A stretch of DNA of 64,000 bases. Source: Hysterium pulicare CBS 123377. Taxonomy: Eukaryota; Ascomycota; Dothideomycetes; Hysteriales; Hysteriaceae. The stretch covers positions 62,001-126,000 of the forward strand of contig AJFK01000324.1 of NCBI GenBank assembly GCA_000467715.1, given 5' to 3'. Below the pieces are notes generated by a model that was given only the letters and a program-made list of their open reading frames with translations, had not been told where the DNA came from and made no database searches. Positions 35,736 to 49,012 of this stretch are shown here, piece after piece; the stretch's first letter is position 1; the number at the start of each line of letters is the position of its first letter. The position numbers and the translations under genes were made by a program.

Positions 35736-36941
35736 AAGACCTCTTTTTTGTTCTTTGGTTTGGCTTTTCTTGATTATCATTTTCGATTATATTTTGCATT
35801 GGAGGACACATTTCTTAGCTTTTTAATTACTCGTCTCTCACGTTCCCTCAAGTACAACTCGCATTTTCTAAACGGCGTCTTTCGAGAGACAAGGAGGGGA
35901 AAAGGAACGAACTTGTATGATCAATGCATCATGAGGGGCGTTGGAACCAAGGGAACATATATCGGGTATTATAGCTGATGAAACATGTATAGGAATTATT
36001 ATTTATGAGCTTATGTTTCTATGTTTCCATGCTCGTGATTTTCACCGCACAAGTGTCATGATCCGTCATTTTCGGAGTCTGTGTCTACACCTACCAATTT
36101 CTTTACAATCAGCCTAGAGAGATGACTTGGACTCGGTATAAGGCATCAAATCAAATGACTCGCTTTAAGGCTATCCGGAAAGTAGCATTAGAAGCATACC
36201 GTCATCTTAAGAGGTCCGGTAAAGAAATTTAAGGGTACAATGCACAATGACACTTGTCGGACACAGTCCTCGAAGCCGAGTATCGGAGCCAAGTGAAGTG
36301 ACTTAAACAAGGACTGGGAAATTGGCTTCTGGAGTCAGTCATAGTCGCTAAGTTTAGTGTAGATTGTCAAATTGGTCTTGCTGCCCGCGTGGTGAACGCG
36401 GATACATATTCCACTTCCTAGAGTAGCACTGGGAAGAGTGGTGATGCGAGTGAGAAATGGGCTTGAAGGGACGGGAAAGATCAGTGTAGTTTGAAGGAAG
36501 GTAGTTGTTGTCACTCATATGGTCGGGTGGGTTTAGTACGGATGTCGTTCCTCTTGTGAAGTCCAGCATGCTCGTGATGAAGGGGAGACTCCGATAATAG
36601 ATAAAATATTCAGACTAGCAGCCCTGACGTGGTGCCGAAGGCTGTGACTCCGAGATCTAATGTGTCCACGGTCGGTGAGGCTGTGAGGATCTAGTCGATG
36701 AAAAAGTGAGCCGAAAATTGGTTACTGTATGATGTTTGAGTACTTCGGAAGTCGATTGTGAATGCTGGCCGTGAGGCTTGCGGGTCTCGACGCTGATCAT
36801 GTTTCCAGCGATGAGTTAGATGCGGGATCCATGGCCGCTATTGTGGCCGCTTCTGCACCATGCAGCATGAGGAGCTAGCTTCTAAGAGTCGGAAGCCCCT
36901 GACAAAACCGCTACAGGGAAATCCAAATACTGATGAATGTT
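35736..36941. other. intergenic region
   Basis: No gene recognised between Sds22 and the first copy of the orphan family. The frame at 36354-36569 (-) is short and without any known feature. Confidence 0.4.
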
Positions 36942-37667
36942 TCAAGTCATGAGTCTGTTGTGCCTCCGCGTATGTTGTGCTTGAGAAGATGTGTCGGGTT
37001 GAGAAAGTGACTCGCGAGGCTTTAGAAGTCCCTCAACTTCCACCAGATCATGTACGAACATAGCTGGACGGACTGGCTCATATAGCTGCACTACCTTGTA
37101 ACTGATAAGCTTGTCCTTTGCCATTCTCATGTCAATTGATAAGAGAGCTCGAATGTAATGTATATCCTCAAGATGTTGCACTTCACGCTTCAGTAAATAT
37201 GAGATTGCACAGAATCTCTGACCGTAGTGTCGTAGTCCAAGGTAGTGCGGAGCATGTTGAAGTGTGGAAGCCAGAGCTGGAAGGAAAACTTTACAACAAT
37301 GCGAAAAATCTGTCAGATGTTGTCTGACTTGAGTGAACGCCAGGTGGCGACTTAGTCCAAGGAAGAGTTCAGGTTGTTCATATCGCCTTGCTTTGGCAAG
37401 CTGACTTCGGGCAAGATCAAACGTACGTTCCGGCTTCCCATACGCTATCTCTTCGAAGTTCGCCTCCTTGAGGGCAAAGAATTGATCTGGATATCTCCAT
37501 GCATTTTTCCTCGCAGACGAATTGACATAACCATCTAGTCGACGTTTCGATCGTTCCAAGCTTTTCCATTGCGATTTGTTCCTCAATTGGTTGTGTCCTG
37601 CCCGTAGAACTTGCTGAAACTTGATTGCCCTGGACCAGGGTAAGAGAAAAAAGGGAGGGAGTCTCAT
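36942..37667 (-). CDS. orphan-family protein, copy A (short)
   Basis: Unrecognised 241-aa single-exon frame, starting at ATG 37667. It is basic, helical and rich in His/Arg/Leu. It is clearly related to the 419-aa protein encoded at 40121-41380: for instance SYKVVQLYEPV here matches DYEVARLFNPI there, preceded by LLSID / YLSFD, and the upstream HYGQRFCAISYLLKREVQ block matches a block ending in ENVVLLEQL. It stops about where copy C reaches its middle, so it is either a shorter member or a 3'-truncated gene. The N-terminal MRLPPFFLLPWSR is hydrophobic then basic and could be a mitochondrial presequence, though this is weak. Confidence 0.5.
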   Translation of the reverse strand: MRLPPFFLLPWSRAIKFQQVLRAGHNQLRNKSQWKSLERSKRRLDGYVNSSARKNAWRYPDQFFALKEANFEEIAYGKPERTFDLARSQLAKARRYEQPELFLGLSRHLAFTQVRQHLTDFSHCCKVFLPALASTLQHAPHYLGLRHYGQRFCAISYLLKREVQHLEDIHYIRALLSIDMRMAKDKLISYKVVQLYEPVRPAMFVHDLVEVEGLLKPRESLSQPDTSSQAQHTRRHNRLMT

Positions 37668-38748
37668 GACGCACTAAAAGAGGCCATGGTTGTAATAAAA
37701 AGTCTTTGACGTCCCCAAACAGTGAGTTGTTACAAAGAACATAATGTGGTTTTAGGGGGCACAGTGGATCGGATGGGGTGAAGAACGTCGTCGGTGGAAG
37801 TGGTTGAGTAAAAGGCCCGAGCTTCCTGTGGTGTAACAGCCACGTGATTTACGAGCTATCATTTTGATGATATTTAGGGGCGGTATCTTTACTACGGTAT
37901 TAGACATTCTATGAGAGGGTTGGAGGGGGCTCATGACGGAAGAAATGACGGAAGAAATGACGACCGACTCTAGATCCCTTCTGATATGAATATCGTTTTA
38001 AAGAACCGTCAGCCAGCTTTAGGGTTATATAAAAAGTCGAGTCTCATCACACTCTTGCAAAAATCTAGGTTACTGGCTGGTAAATTGGATACATCTGTAC
38101 CCTGCAAAGCATGCAGTCTTTTCCATTGTGGTTTATAGGTGAGACTAACACGAGGTAGGAGCTCCTTGATAAGACTTTTTTTGACTAGGTTTTGGTTATA
38201 CAAGATGCTTGAGGCATATCTAGTTCTAGTTACTTTTTCAAAGCATCGCAGGCGGAATCTTCCGGATTCATATCGAAGTCTGATGATTCCGGTGCCCGAT
38301 GTTTTCTTACCATAGGCATGCATTTGGTATATTTTATAATATTTACCTGAATACTCTGTTATAGAGTTTGCAGAAGTTGTCACCCATTTCGGAGTTTCGA
38401 GCTGAAGATGTGTCATATCATGCGAGACCCTCTGGACTCTGGGATTGTATTCCCCCCAAACAGTATGCCTTGGACAAAGAAACACTAGCCTACTTCCGCC
38501 CCCAAAGTCACTGGAATGATAGTCATGTCTCTCTCAGCCCAGGGGTGATACTCATAGTTCGCAAGCGTTGAACAATCGTGATTCGTAGTGGAAGTGCAAG
38601 GGCGCCTCTCTGCCGATTTGAGATGGTACGTGTCAGAATGAAAATTCCATAGGAATGCGCCACTAAGTTGCATCTAAAGGAGGGGCTCTCAAGTCGTTGA
38701 AAAACTGGCCATTAGAAGTTTACTCCCTTCACGAATAACGTGATTTAA
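37668..38748. other. spacer between orphan-family copies
   Basis: No firm gene. A minus-strand frame at 38009-38485 is open for 158 codons but begins without ATG (first Met is in MTHLQLETPKW). It is basic, with YESGRFRLRCFEKVTRTRY, and I could not align it with the neighbouring family. A short direct repeat (GACGGAAGAAAT twice) lies near 37935-37958. Confidence 0.35.
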
Positions 38749-39640
38749 GATGGGAGGAAATCCGCACGAAGACGAGCTCACTGCTTGCATATCATTGATT
38801 ATAAGAGCTTGGGAAGGCTGATTCGAAGAGTCAATAGCAATTTACCGAGGTGAAATAGGACTCGTCTCGATAAAAATTCTTGAGCTGTCTTACGTCATGC
38901 TGCAGTTCTGCAACTGTTGTGAACATGTGTGATATTTCGACTCGAGAGTAGGCAAGTTCTGGGTTGTGTATACACCAACGGTTCAAGGCATGTAGGACGG
39001 CCTGAAACTTTGTCGTTTTGGTCCAATAATTCGAAATTGGATCGTAGAATATATAAGTTGAATTGGGCTTTTCGATGCTCTCCTGATCCGTATTCGAGCG
39101 AGGTGATCTTGTGCTATGGAGAGGAACCAGATGAACTCGTCATATAACGTAGTGAAATGCTCATATAATGATTGTCTGGTGACCAGTACTGATTCAAAAA
39201 GTGCATCGAATTCGAAGTTTTCTCAGGGCGGCAATTGCCTTTTCCAGTTCCATAGTATTATTTCTCATTGGAAAAGTAAATTGCCGCAGTTTCAAATATT
39301 TTGGTGCCTGTGCTATCAGACTGTGGGTGAAACTGAACCTACGCAATTTTTGATAAAAATGCACCAAATAAGCTTCATGCTGATGACGTGCTAGGCGTAG
39401 GTCTAGTTGATAGGAGCGCAATGGCCATTCAACAGGTGTTGCTCAATTATACTGCTTTTGATAGACATCTATACGTGCGGAGAACTCGTGGCCTCTCAAC
39501 TGAAAATCTGCTTCCAAAGCATCATATGCCTCCGCCGGCGACATCCACACATCATGATAGTCCTCGATAGCGGAAGAAGACTTTTCCTTTGAGGGTCGAA
39601 AATTGGCGTGTTTCCGCGATCAATTCGATTCAGAAAACAA
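38749..39640 (-). pseudogene. orphan-family copy B, broken
   Basis: Minus-strand pieces in different frames align in order with copies A and C. First comes a frame with MSPAEAYDALEADFQLRG ending at a stop after YQKQYN, then a shifted frame with PLRSYQLDLRLARHQHEA (copy C: RLRLYQLAMFEAQVQNRQ) and APKYLKLRQFTF, then after about 190 nt a further frame with AVLHALNRWCIHNPELAYS and QHDVRQLKNFYRDESYF (copy C: HIRDMKLFVRNEFLPI). At least two interruptions separate the pieces. Introns could explain some, but the stop after YQKQYN lies beside conserved sequence that splicing would remove, so a decayed gene is more likely. The boundaries are approximate. Confidence 0.45.
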
Positions 39641-40120
39641 CGGAGAATCTAGTAGCTTGGATGAAGAATGGAAAGAACGAAGTGACCGTGTCTTGGAGAA
39701 TTGCGGCGTTGAGGATGAGGACGTGTACCGAATCGCGTATGAAAAGTGCACTGACTGGCTAGAATAAAATGCAAAGACTATGGAAGAAATACACAGCGCT
39801 CGAGGAAACAAACGCTCGGCGCTTTGAAGGTGTTGGTGGAGATGAAACGCGTCGACGTGAAGGAAGGAATTAGAGCGGAGGGTCCATCGCCAAGTAGATT
39901 GGACTACAATGGCGTTATGTAACCATCTTGTTGTTTGTACGACCCTAATTTCTCGAAGTGATTGAATTCATGTCTTTTGAGATAAATAGTTCATTGCGAC
40001 AAATTCACGAAACTAGGCTGCACGCCTCTGGTCGTAGTCCACAGTGTTGCATGTCGATTCCTTTCAGCGCCACCGTACAGGCAGAGAACATTCCTAAAGG
40101 GAAGCAAAGCTGCAGCTACA

Positions 40121-41380
40121 TCACAGCCTTTGAAGAACATGATAAGCCGAGTCTTCAGAGTTCCCAAACTCCGATCGCTCTGGTTCCTTCTGAGCTTTCC
40201 ATTCCAAGTTCCTGAATACCGGAGATTTTGCCAGTTTATCTTCCTTACGTACTCCCTTTCCTTCTTTCCTTTTTGAGCGTTTTTGAGCCTTCTTTTTCGC
40301 AGCTTTCCCGGCTTCCCTTTCTTTTCGATCCTTTTCTAATATTTGTGCTCGTTTGAGCCAGTACCGTCTTGCCATCAGTTCTCTTGCTCGTAGCTCATTA
40401 TCTGTGAGAGAGGCTACACGCAGAGAAAGAATAGGTAAGAACTCGTTGCGAACGAAAAGTTTCATGTCTCGAATATGTTGATGCAAGAGACGCTCCCTGG
40501 TCATGTTTGATTCAATATCCACCGAAGTTCTTCTGCGTAGGCAGCTCCAATGGAAGAAAGATCCTTTGATTCGTTCAAAGCCGCGTATGCATTCCATTAA
40601 TTGTTCGCGTAATGTGGCATACACCAATTGAGTCGGTTCATCTGCAGACTTTGATCTGATTTTAGTTGCATGGACAATTTCTCTTGCAACCGTCATAGTG
40701 CTCGTAAAGAGTCGAATCTTGGACATGGTACTTGAGAGGAAGTCAAGCCGAGGTAGCCGGAGCCGAATAGACTGAGGTATGGTTGTTCCTTTTCGCAGGA
40801 TCCCTTGCATATTCTGAAGTATGACATTGCAACCTCCACTGATCGGATTGAAGAGTCGCGCAACTTCATAGTCAATAAGCATGATAACTCCTTCTTTCCT
40901 ATCGAATGACAAGTAGGACCGCGCGGTATAAAGCTGTTCGAGTAGAACCACGTTCTCGTAAGCAACCTCTGAAAAAAATCTTATCTTTTTTGCAAATGTC
41001 TGTATGCCATATCGAGCTGGCGAAGATCCCAATATATCTCCGATATCTGCAGCTGTCTTTCTGGCCCATTCAAAGGGAAAACTCTGCTGACGATTCTGAA
41101 CTTGCGCTTCAAACATAGCTAACTGATACAATCGCAATCGCCGCGTTTCGAAACTTGCATTACACACAGAATCACGAGCTCCTTGGAGCAGGAAAAGATC
41201 TTGGGCATGGCCGGCCTTAGTCACCTCCTCATTATATCGAAATATCTCCAAAGGATTGTTCCAAAGGGTCCCATTTCTATAGAAAGCGTTCCTTCTATGC
41301 GGATCCAACCCAGGAACTCTTTTACATCTACGATCTGAACGCAGATGTCGAGACTTAGACGCAATACGTCGCTGTAGCAT
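40121..41380 (-). CDS. orphan-family protein, copy C (full length)
   Basis: Unrecognised 419-aa single-exon protein; ATG at 41380 is the first methionine of the frame. It is strongly helical and basic. An N-terminal Arg-rich stretch (RRIASKSRHLRSDRRCKR) is followed by the region shared with copies A and B (about 40-330), which contains YLSFDRKEGVIMLIDYEV and RLPRLDFLSSTMSKIRLF. The tail is a Lys/Arg-rich helix (KERE, then AGKAAKKKAQKRSKRK), a probable nuclear localisation or nucleic-acid-binding segment. The gene has no introns, unlike most neighbours. No domain could be named; I infer a lineage-specific family expanded in tandem. Confidence 0.6.
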   Translation of the reverse strand: MLQRRIASKSRHLRSDRRCKRVPGLDPHRRNAFYRNGTLWNNPLEIFRYNEEVTKAGHAQDLFLLQGARDSVCNASFETRRLRLYQLAMFEAQVQNRQQSFPFEWARKTAADIGDILGSSPARYGIQTFAKKIRFFSEVAYENVVLLEQLYTARSYLSFDRKEGVIMLIDYEVARLFNPISGGCNVILQNMQGILRKGTTIPQSIRLRLPRLDFLSSTMSKIRLFTSTMTVAREIVHATKIRSKSADEPTQLVYATLREQLMECIRGFERIKGSFFHWSCLRRRTSVDIESNMTRERLLHQHIRDMKLFVRNEFLPILSLRVASLTDNELRARELMARRYWLKRAQILEKDRKEREAGKAAKKKAQKRSKRKEGKGVRKEDKLAKSPVFRNLEWKAQKEPERSEFGNSEDSAYHVLQRL

Positions 41381-41908
41381 CGTCAAACGAAGTTAAAAGA
41401 AGTAACAAGAGGGACTTAAAAGGCCTGAAAATGAGTGAAAAATATATCAGGAGGCATGAGGCAACGAGAATTCAGTGGTGGACCGACGCTTGGGGTGCTT
41501 GTTGTAGGTACGTGCCGCGCGTGATAGGTTGATGAAAGGAAACATGAGGTTCGCGAGTCGTGTGAAGTCCACTTACGCGCTAACCGAAAATGGGTAGAAT
41601 GTGATCTTCTATTTCTATAGGTATCTTCTCTAGACTCGACAATGTACGGAAGTAAATTTGACCAGCTATCGCACCTAGATATGCGTTTAATTCTCGCCAA
41701 AAAGCTAACATCAATAACTAACAACCACAACACCCCATCGCACCTCGCCAATCCCTATAGATCAAGGCAAAAGGGATTGGAAAAAGATAATCATAGGGTA
41801 TATATCCACAGCCCACCACCCTTGCTCTTCCCTCTGCCTCTCACACGCACAAGATCCAACCCGACCAATTCTCCCAGCTCAAACTCCAACACTTCCTCCC
41901 TATCTAGC
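41381..41908. other. intergenic region
   Basis: No gene seen. It should contain the promoter of orphan-family copy C and the 3' end of the lipase gene, both on the minus strand. Confidence 0.4.
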
Positions 41909-43888
41909 CTAATACCCCCTCGCTGTAACCGCCCTCGTTGCCAACACCTCAATACGCCTCTCATAAAGCCTCATCTGATGCATCATCGGATCCCCAAACA
42001 CTAACCCCCTCAATCCCTCATCACTCACCACCACCGCCTCAACATTCTGCTCTCCACTCGTCCCAGGCCTATTCCTCAGCAAAACTAACCTCCCCGCTGT
42101 GCTAAGGGCGCCTGGCGGGATCTTCCAAGTCGGCATAGAGGAGGTGGAGAGCGTAGTCGAGGACGGGGGTGGTTTGGGGCGTCGGGTTTTTCTCTTGTTA
42201 TTGCCATTGGTGGGGTATAGAGAGGGAAGTGTGACGTTCGATATACTGGCTAAATTGCTGACGGTCGAGTTTGGTGCTGGCGCCGCATATAACTTAATCA
42301 AACTCTCCAGTACCTTTCTATCAGCAGCTCTAGGCACAGGATCACCTTCATTAATGAAGCTAAAGAAAAGACTCTTGGCATGCCGTTTGGAAGACGGCTT
42401 TTGAATCGGCAAGAGACTGATTGGTGGCGCGCCGAATGTGATACAGTGGACACGTTTGAAGAACCCGGTTAGATGGTTTAGCTCGCTGTGGACGGTTGTC
42501 GACATCATGTGCGCGTAGAGGAGAGCGGCTACGGCACCGCCTGCCGAGTGGCCTGTTATGAGGAGGGAGCAGTTGGAACGGGAAGGGTTTTCTTGGAGGA
42601 GAGCGCGGAGACGAGTAGAGACGGGGCCTATCATTTGACGAGCTACGTGGAGGAAACCGGAGTGGCAGAGGTTGCCCGTGTCGTCCTATTGGAATGATCA
42701 GTCAGGAGTAAAGAATCCTCTAGGCATAAAACTTACTAAGAAGTCAGTAGGGGCGGTCGGTGCCGATTTCAGATTCACGGCCCAGTCCATAAAAGTTGCA
42801 CTTCCTCGGATTGCGAACACGACCGTGTTCATGTCGTCGATCGGTACACTTTTCAAAACCATTGCCTTGGTACCATGTCGCCAGTTGGCGTCGACGTGGG
42901 TTTCGCGTTCGGCGCCTGTTGGCCGGGCGTATATGCGTTCCGAGTACTGGGCCGCAAGGCAGAGAAGTGGGTAGGTGGGCATGTAACTACAATGAAATTA
43001 GCACAAATCAACCAACAAGAACAATGTTGGTCTTACACTTTCAGAGGCGGTAAGTGCGGAGGGAATCTTGAGTTGGCATAAAGCCATACCTTGGAGAAAT
43101 GGTTCGAGCCGGCTGCGTTCGCTGATGAACTTGGGTAGACAGGATTGACGGCAATACCGCGGGCTGCGTCTGGCTGTAAGGTTGAACTCGATGTATAAGA
43201 CGGTTGGTATACCACTATGCTGGCATTAGAAATTTGCGCATATACTCTTCCACCAGATTGACTCACTCAATTCTTGCTCATCTCCCCCAAACCTTTCCCC
43301 GTCAATGGAAGTGATAACCTCGTCAAACTTTGACGCAATGCGATCACAAAGCGCAGCTCCTTGGTTCAAATATGCCGTGCTCCTGGAGTTCAAACTGTCA
43401 TTGAGATTATGGAAGGAAGTCGAAGCCGTGTTTCCCAGGTTAGTGACCGATGCTGATGCGGCATTTCCTAGATTGTTGAAGGATGCCGAAGCTTTATGGA
43501 CCGGTCGTTTGGCAAGATTCAGCGAGGATTTCCATCTGCCCTCCTTCTGAGGAGGATAAGAAGTTACGAAGTTCGCTGAGGATCCATGGTGGCTCATATA
43601 AGGGCTATTATTAGGCTGAGGAAGATAAGGCTGAGAAGCCCGAGAGAACGAAGGCTGCTGATACAAGTATGGCCCTGGATTTGTCGACCACCCCGGATTT
43701 GAAGGCACAGGAGGGGGAGGTGGTTGGGATATTGAGATATTCGGCATTGGCGGAGAAGAATAGGTCGTTGTGTGAATGTTCATGGTTGATTGGGAAGGTT
43801 GATATCCATTTGCGGGTATCACCTGAGACTGGGGAGGTTGTTTCGAAGTTTTCTTTCTTCGCCCATTTCCGAAACCTAGGAAGGTCAT
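41909..43888 (-). CDS. class 3 lipase (fungal lipase-like alpha/beta hydrolase)
   Basis: Probable intracellular triacylglycerol/diacylglycerol lipase. Exons 43888-43267, 43214-43037, 42986-42737 and 42685-41909 give 608 aa. The nucleophile elbow is GHSAGGAVAAL (Ser of G-H-S-A-G), preceded by VFAIRGSATFMDWAVNL (oxyanion region) and DDTGNLCHSGFLHVARQM; FINEGDPVPRA carries the catalytic Asp. The N-terminal ~230 residues are disordered, Pro/Ser/Gln-rich, with an internal near-repeat (ASFNNLGNAA / ASVTNLGNTA / TSFHNLNDS). No signal peptide is visible at the chosen start (MTFLGFGNGRRKK), so it is not obviously secreted. The frame is open upstream of 43888 without an ATG, so an extra 5' exon cannot be excluded. 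Confidence 0.85.
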
Positions 43889-45168
43889 CTCGACGAGTTC
43901 GGATATCGAGGTTGAGTTCGCTTTGGCAGCTTGTTGCGTAATCTCGAATGTTTCATGCTTCTCGACGCTTTGCGACAAGCGTCATCCACAAGCAAGGTTC
44001 CCTGATATCAGCTTCAGAAGTCGTATTTGCGGATGTCCAAGATCTTAAGTTCAAATGTCATATATCTACCTCCAGAGAACGTCGCGCAAAGGAAGATTCG
44101 ATGTCAAAAGGCTGGGAAGCTTGGTTTTGAGGTTCACGAAAGGTTTGGTCAGTCAGTCCGCAGTGCACAGCCACTCCTCGGGCGATGGTGGTCCGCGCGC
44201 AGTCCGCACCTGCATTGGCGTTTATGATTGACCACATCGTTTCAAGGTGTGGTTGGACAGACAAGGCGGAGCAACTCTGGACCGAAACTCTGGTAAAGGT
44301 GTCCATGATTGGCTCTCTGTTCTAGCAGTGAGCGGGGATAAAAAGAAACCCCCGCTAGGCAGATTCAACCAACGCCGATCCATCGTGATCTAAATTTAAC
44401 AGCTCAACGATGATGGGTGTCATTTTTCGGTATACTGTAAACCCCTTTAGCGGCACAGGTCTAGTAGAAGAAAAATCCTAGCCCCTATACTACCCTCCAG
44501 CTAATCTTAAGGATGGCAACCTGCTTTCTTGCCCTCCCCAGACTCGGAATCGGCTTTGCAGGGTGGTAAAGGTGGTAGGTGAAGACCACCCTCTAAAACC
44601 GACGAATTATAACATCCCGTGTGAACTTGGGCAGAGTTGAATCGCCAATACACAATATCAATGTCATTGCTAGACGTACAATGAGGTTTTAGTAATAAGC
44701 CCAAACGCACACTTAGAGTCAGACATAACTCATGCTATCAAGCCGTCCATCGAATGGTCGTGCAACAAGAATAGAGCATAGGAACTTTGAAAGGAAAAAA
44801 GGCTAGTAATATAAAGCCAAAGCCACCAGGTCCCCAGAATCGGCCAGGACTTTCCTAACCAATTGTAATCAAAGCGTAAAACCGGCTCAGCGAAGCTGGA
44901 ATATCGACCGGGCTTGAAGAAAAGAAGTGAAGGGTAGCATCGTGGAATCCCAGAATATCCAATCCACCCATTTTGGTTTGCCCATAACAATGGCCTCTGT
45001 TTGCGATGAAGGAAAGTGTAGCAGATACCCCAAATCGACATAGAGTGTGCACGTTGGTGGAATGCATTTTGCGCGATCAAGTGGGACGGGGTGACAAGGC
45101 CGTTGCAAATGATTTACGTCGCAGGAGACCTGTAGAGATGGGAAGGCAGCCAGGAAACTCGGTTGGTC
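43889..45168. other. intergenic region
   Basis: No clear gene. It contains the promoter of the lipase gene and the 3' region of the kinase gene. A minus-strand 82-codon frame at 44058-44306 could be an upstream lipase exon, but no phase-compatible splice into the lipase frame was found. Confidence 0.35.
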
Positions 45169-46731
<1,563 letters not shown>

Positions 46732-47391
46732 AGAAGCGGCCGTGGAGGAATGTACCCAGCCCTGGCTTGACCTGGGTGCCGCAGCTTTGAGGAAGCTTGG
46801 CCAATGTTAACAATGGAATGCGCCGATGCGACCAAGGGCTTATTGCGATATATAGCGATAGGAATTGAGAATAATGCGAGTGGTCGCCTGCAGGGCGTAG
46901 GGAGGTAGACTGCTGGGTGTGGACGTTGAGGTGGAGAAGGAGGATGGGCTCAGAGTTGAGGCTTTGCTGAGAGGTGATAGCGGGGACGATCGAAACAAGG
47001 GTCAGAGCGTCCATCTATCGGCACCCGTCCAAGAACGCCGCTTTCTGCAGCATTATTCACCATTGACGCTCGACTCAGTCAGAGTGACGCAGAGGGAACT
47101 TGGTTGAGCTTCCAAGCAGTAATTCTCATATTGTACGAGGTCTCGGAGGCAGTGTCTACCACATATACAGAGCTCGCATTCATCCCGTCGTTACTTGACT
47201 GAGATCCAATGATCTTGCGTCATCCATGCCGTCCCGGAAACCCAACATCCCAGGCCATAATGGCCTTCCTGAACGCCTATAACGTGCAGCTCGTCCAATC
47301 CAGCCCCTCCCAACACTGCGCCTTCATTTAGTTGCCTGGATAGCTTTTCTACCCTTCTTACCGCCCATTATTTGCTTCATTTGTCTGCATC
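46732..47391. other. intergenic region
   Basis: No gene seen. It should hold the promoter/leader of the PKA gene and the 3' end of the glycosyltransferase gene, both on the minus strand. Confidence 0.4.
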
Positions 47392-48690
47392 TTACAGCTC
47401 TTCAGCTCCTTCGTCTTGATCCGTCGTTGTCTCAGCTTGTAACACAGGCCTGGTCCATACCTCCAAATCCAGCCCGCAGATCTCCATCCGACGCTGCCGG
47501 AACTTCTCATAAAGCTTTTCCCATACCAGCTTGGCCTCTTCGTTCCGGGGTCTGATCTTTACTCTATCGTAGAACGGGACATCATATTCTGGACCAGGCA
47601 GCTCGGGGTCCGACAGTCGTACATAGGCTGTTGCTTCTTCGAAAATCGTCGCATTGAAACCATCAATCGAATTCCGCAAAGATGACGATTCATAAAAGAG
47701 ATTACCCATCGATAACGACCACGTCGAGATGAGCGAATCCTGCACAGCAAACGATTTGCGGAATAAAGTCAGATCAGTCATTGGCTGAGATGTTCGCAGC
47801 TCCTTCAACCGACGATAATTTGCTACAGATGGATGTATGAGCAACAATGATGTTGTGAGGTCCTTCCTTTCCGCAGTGGCTGGGAATGCAGCTATCGCGT
47901 CCGAGTTGGAAAAAGCAAGTAGCGAATCAAGCGCGGATGCATCGAGCATGATACCAGGGGCCTGCAGGTAAATTATGCGCTCGTAGTCGATAAGTGAAAA
48001 CAAAGTCGCCAGAGAATACGAGGACGGCAGTGAAGCTTCAAGGTGAGCATCCATCAATTAGCAGAAGGCCCTCTGGAGAAAGAATCTCTCACTTACAATC
48101 CGCCCCATCGACTATGGGTTCTATTGGCATAAGAACCACGCCATACCGCCTAGCTGCAGTCCTGAGTAATCTTTTATTTGTCGCAAGTTCGGGATCCCAG
48201 ACGTCTTCATCCGCGTCCTTCAGCCAGGCACGTGGAAACAGCAAGATCTTCTTAGCAGGACTGCGTAGTCTATGCAAATCTCCAAGTAGCATGATCGCGC
48301 TGCATAGTTCAACAGGCTCTCGAACGAACTGGACGTATCCCAACTTGTTCCAGTCAAGGGACTGCTCCACCACGAACTGATGCAAATGATCATCCGGTGC
48401 AGGCCTGCCTCCCATCGGTCTTGCCCATTTCACATCGAGAGTTGGTGGTAGAAGAGGTTTCGGAGCTGGTAGAGGTTTGGGTAATCGAGGTTTTATTGCC
48501 GCTTGGAGGCTATGTACAGTTCTCTGTTGAATGAAATATCCCGATAGAAAGAGAACAATCGTAAACGTGAAAACTTTAAGGTACAGTCAGTTCCTAGGGT
48601 ATTCCAAGCTGTTTGCTAGCAAAACGAAGGTGTTCTCATACCAACGCCGGAGGATATGGCCATTGAGACCTGACTGGAAGTGAGAAGCAT
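47392..48690 (-). CDS. type II membrane glycosyltransferase, GT8/Gnt1-like
   Basis: Probable Golgi glycosyltransferase of the glycogenin/N-acetylglucosaminyltransferase-like group. Exons 48690-48642, 48573-48097 and 48035-47392 give 389 aa; starting at the next in-frame Met (48663) gives 380. A short N-terminus leads into one membrane anchor (VFTFTIVLFLSGYFIQQ), then a Pro/Lys stem (KPRLPKPLPAPKPLLPP) and a lumenal domain. YVQFVREPVELCSAIMLLGD and YSLATLFSLIDYERIIYLQA resemble the GT8 nucleotide-sugar fold, but the usual DxD metal site at the second element (YLDSDG) reads YLQAPG here. Activity may thus be altered, or this may be a divergent subgroup. The position of the second acceptor (48035) is the least certain border. 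Confidence 0.68.
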
Positions 48691-49012
48691 TTTATACAGA
48701 TCGTTTCCTCATAAAACGTAACAATCGTCAACTGAACACAGTGTGCATGCAGAATGTAAGGGTGAGCTCGTGCAGAAGTGAAATTAAACTTGACGCGGTG
48801 CCATGATGGATTTTGGTAAACTTGTAAGGCTGAACCAGCACGTGACTGGTTGAGTGGGTGACTATCGATAAGGAACGCTAGCGCAAATAAACGATTCATA
48901 TTTCAATCACGACCTTCGCATCATAGTATTTCCTCACCGCCTCACGCTCGCAACTGCGACTCTTTACGCGTCACATATAACCAGGAACTTCCCGAACCCT
49001 CCCGAGTGCGAT
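48691..49012. promoter_or_regulatory. divergent promoter region
   Basis: 322 bp separate the start codons of the glycosyltransferase gene (-) and PRP38 (+), so this interval must serve both directions. No specific motif is claimed. Confidence 0.5.

Noticed and set aside
37935-37958. Short direct repeat GACGGAAGAAAT as a possible target-site duplication
   Set aside because: The two units are adjacent with nothing between them, so no insertion is indicated.
44058-44306. 82-codon minus-strand frame as a possible first exon of the lipase gene
   Set aside because: No donor/acceptor pair joins it to the lipase frame without meeting a stop.
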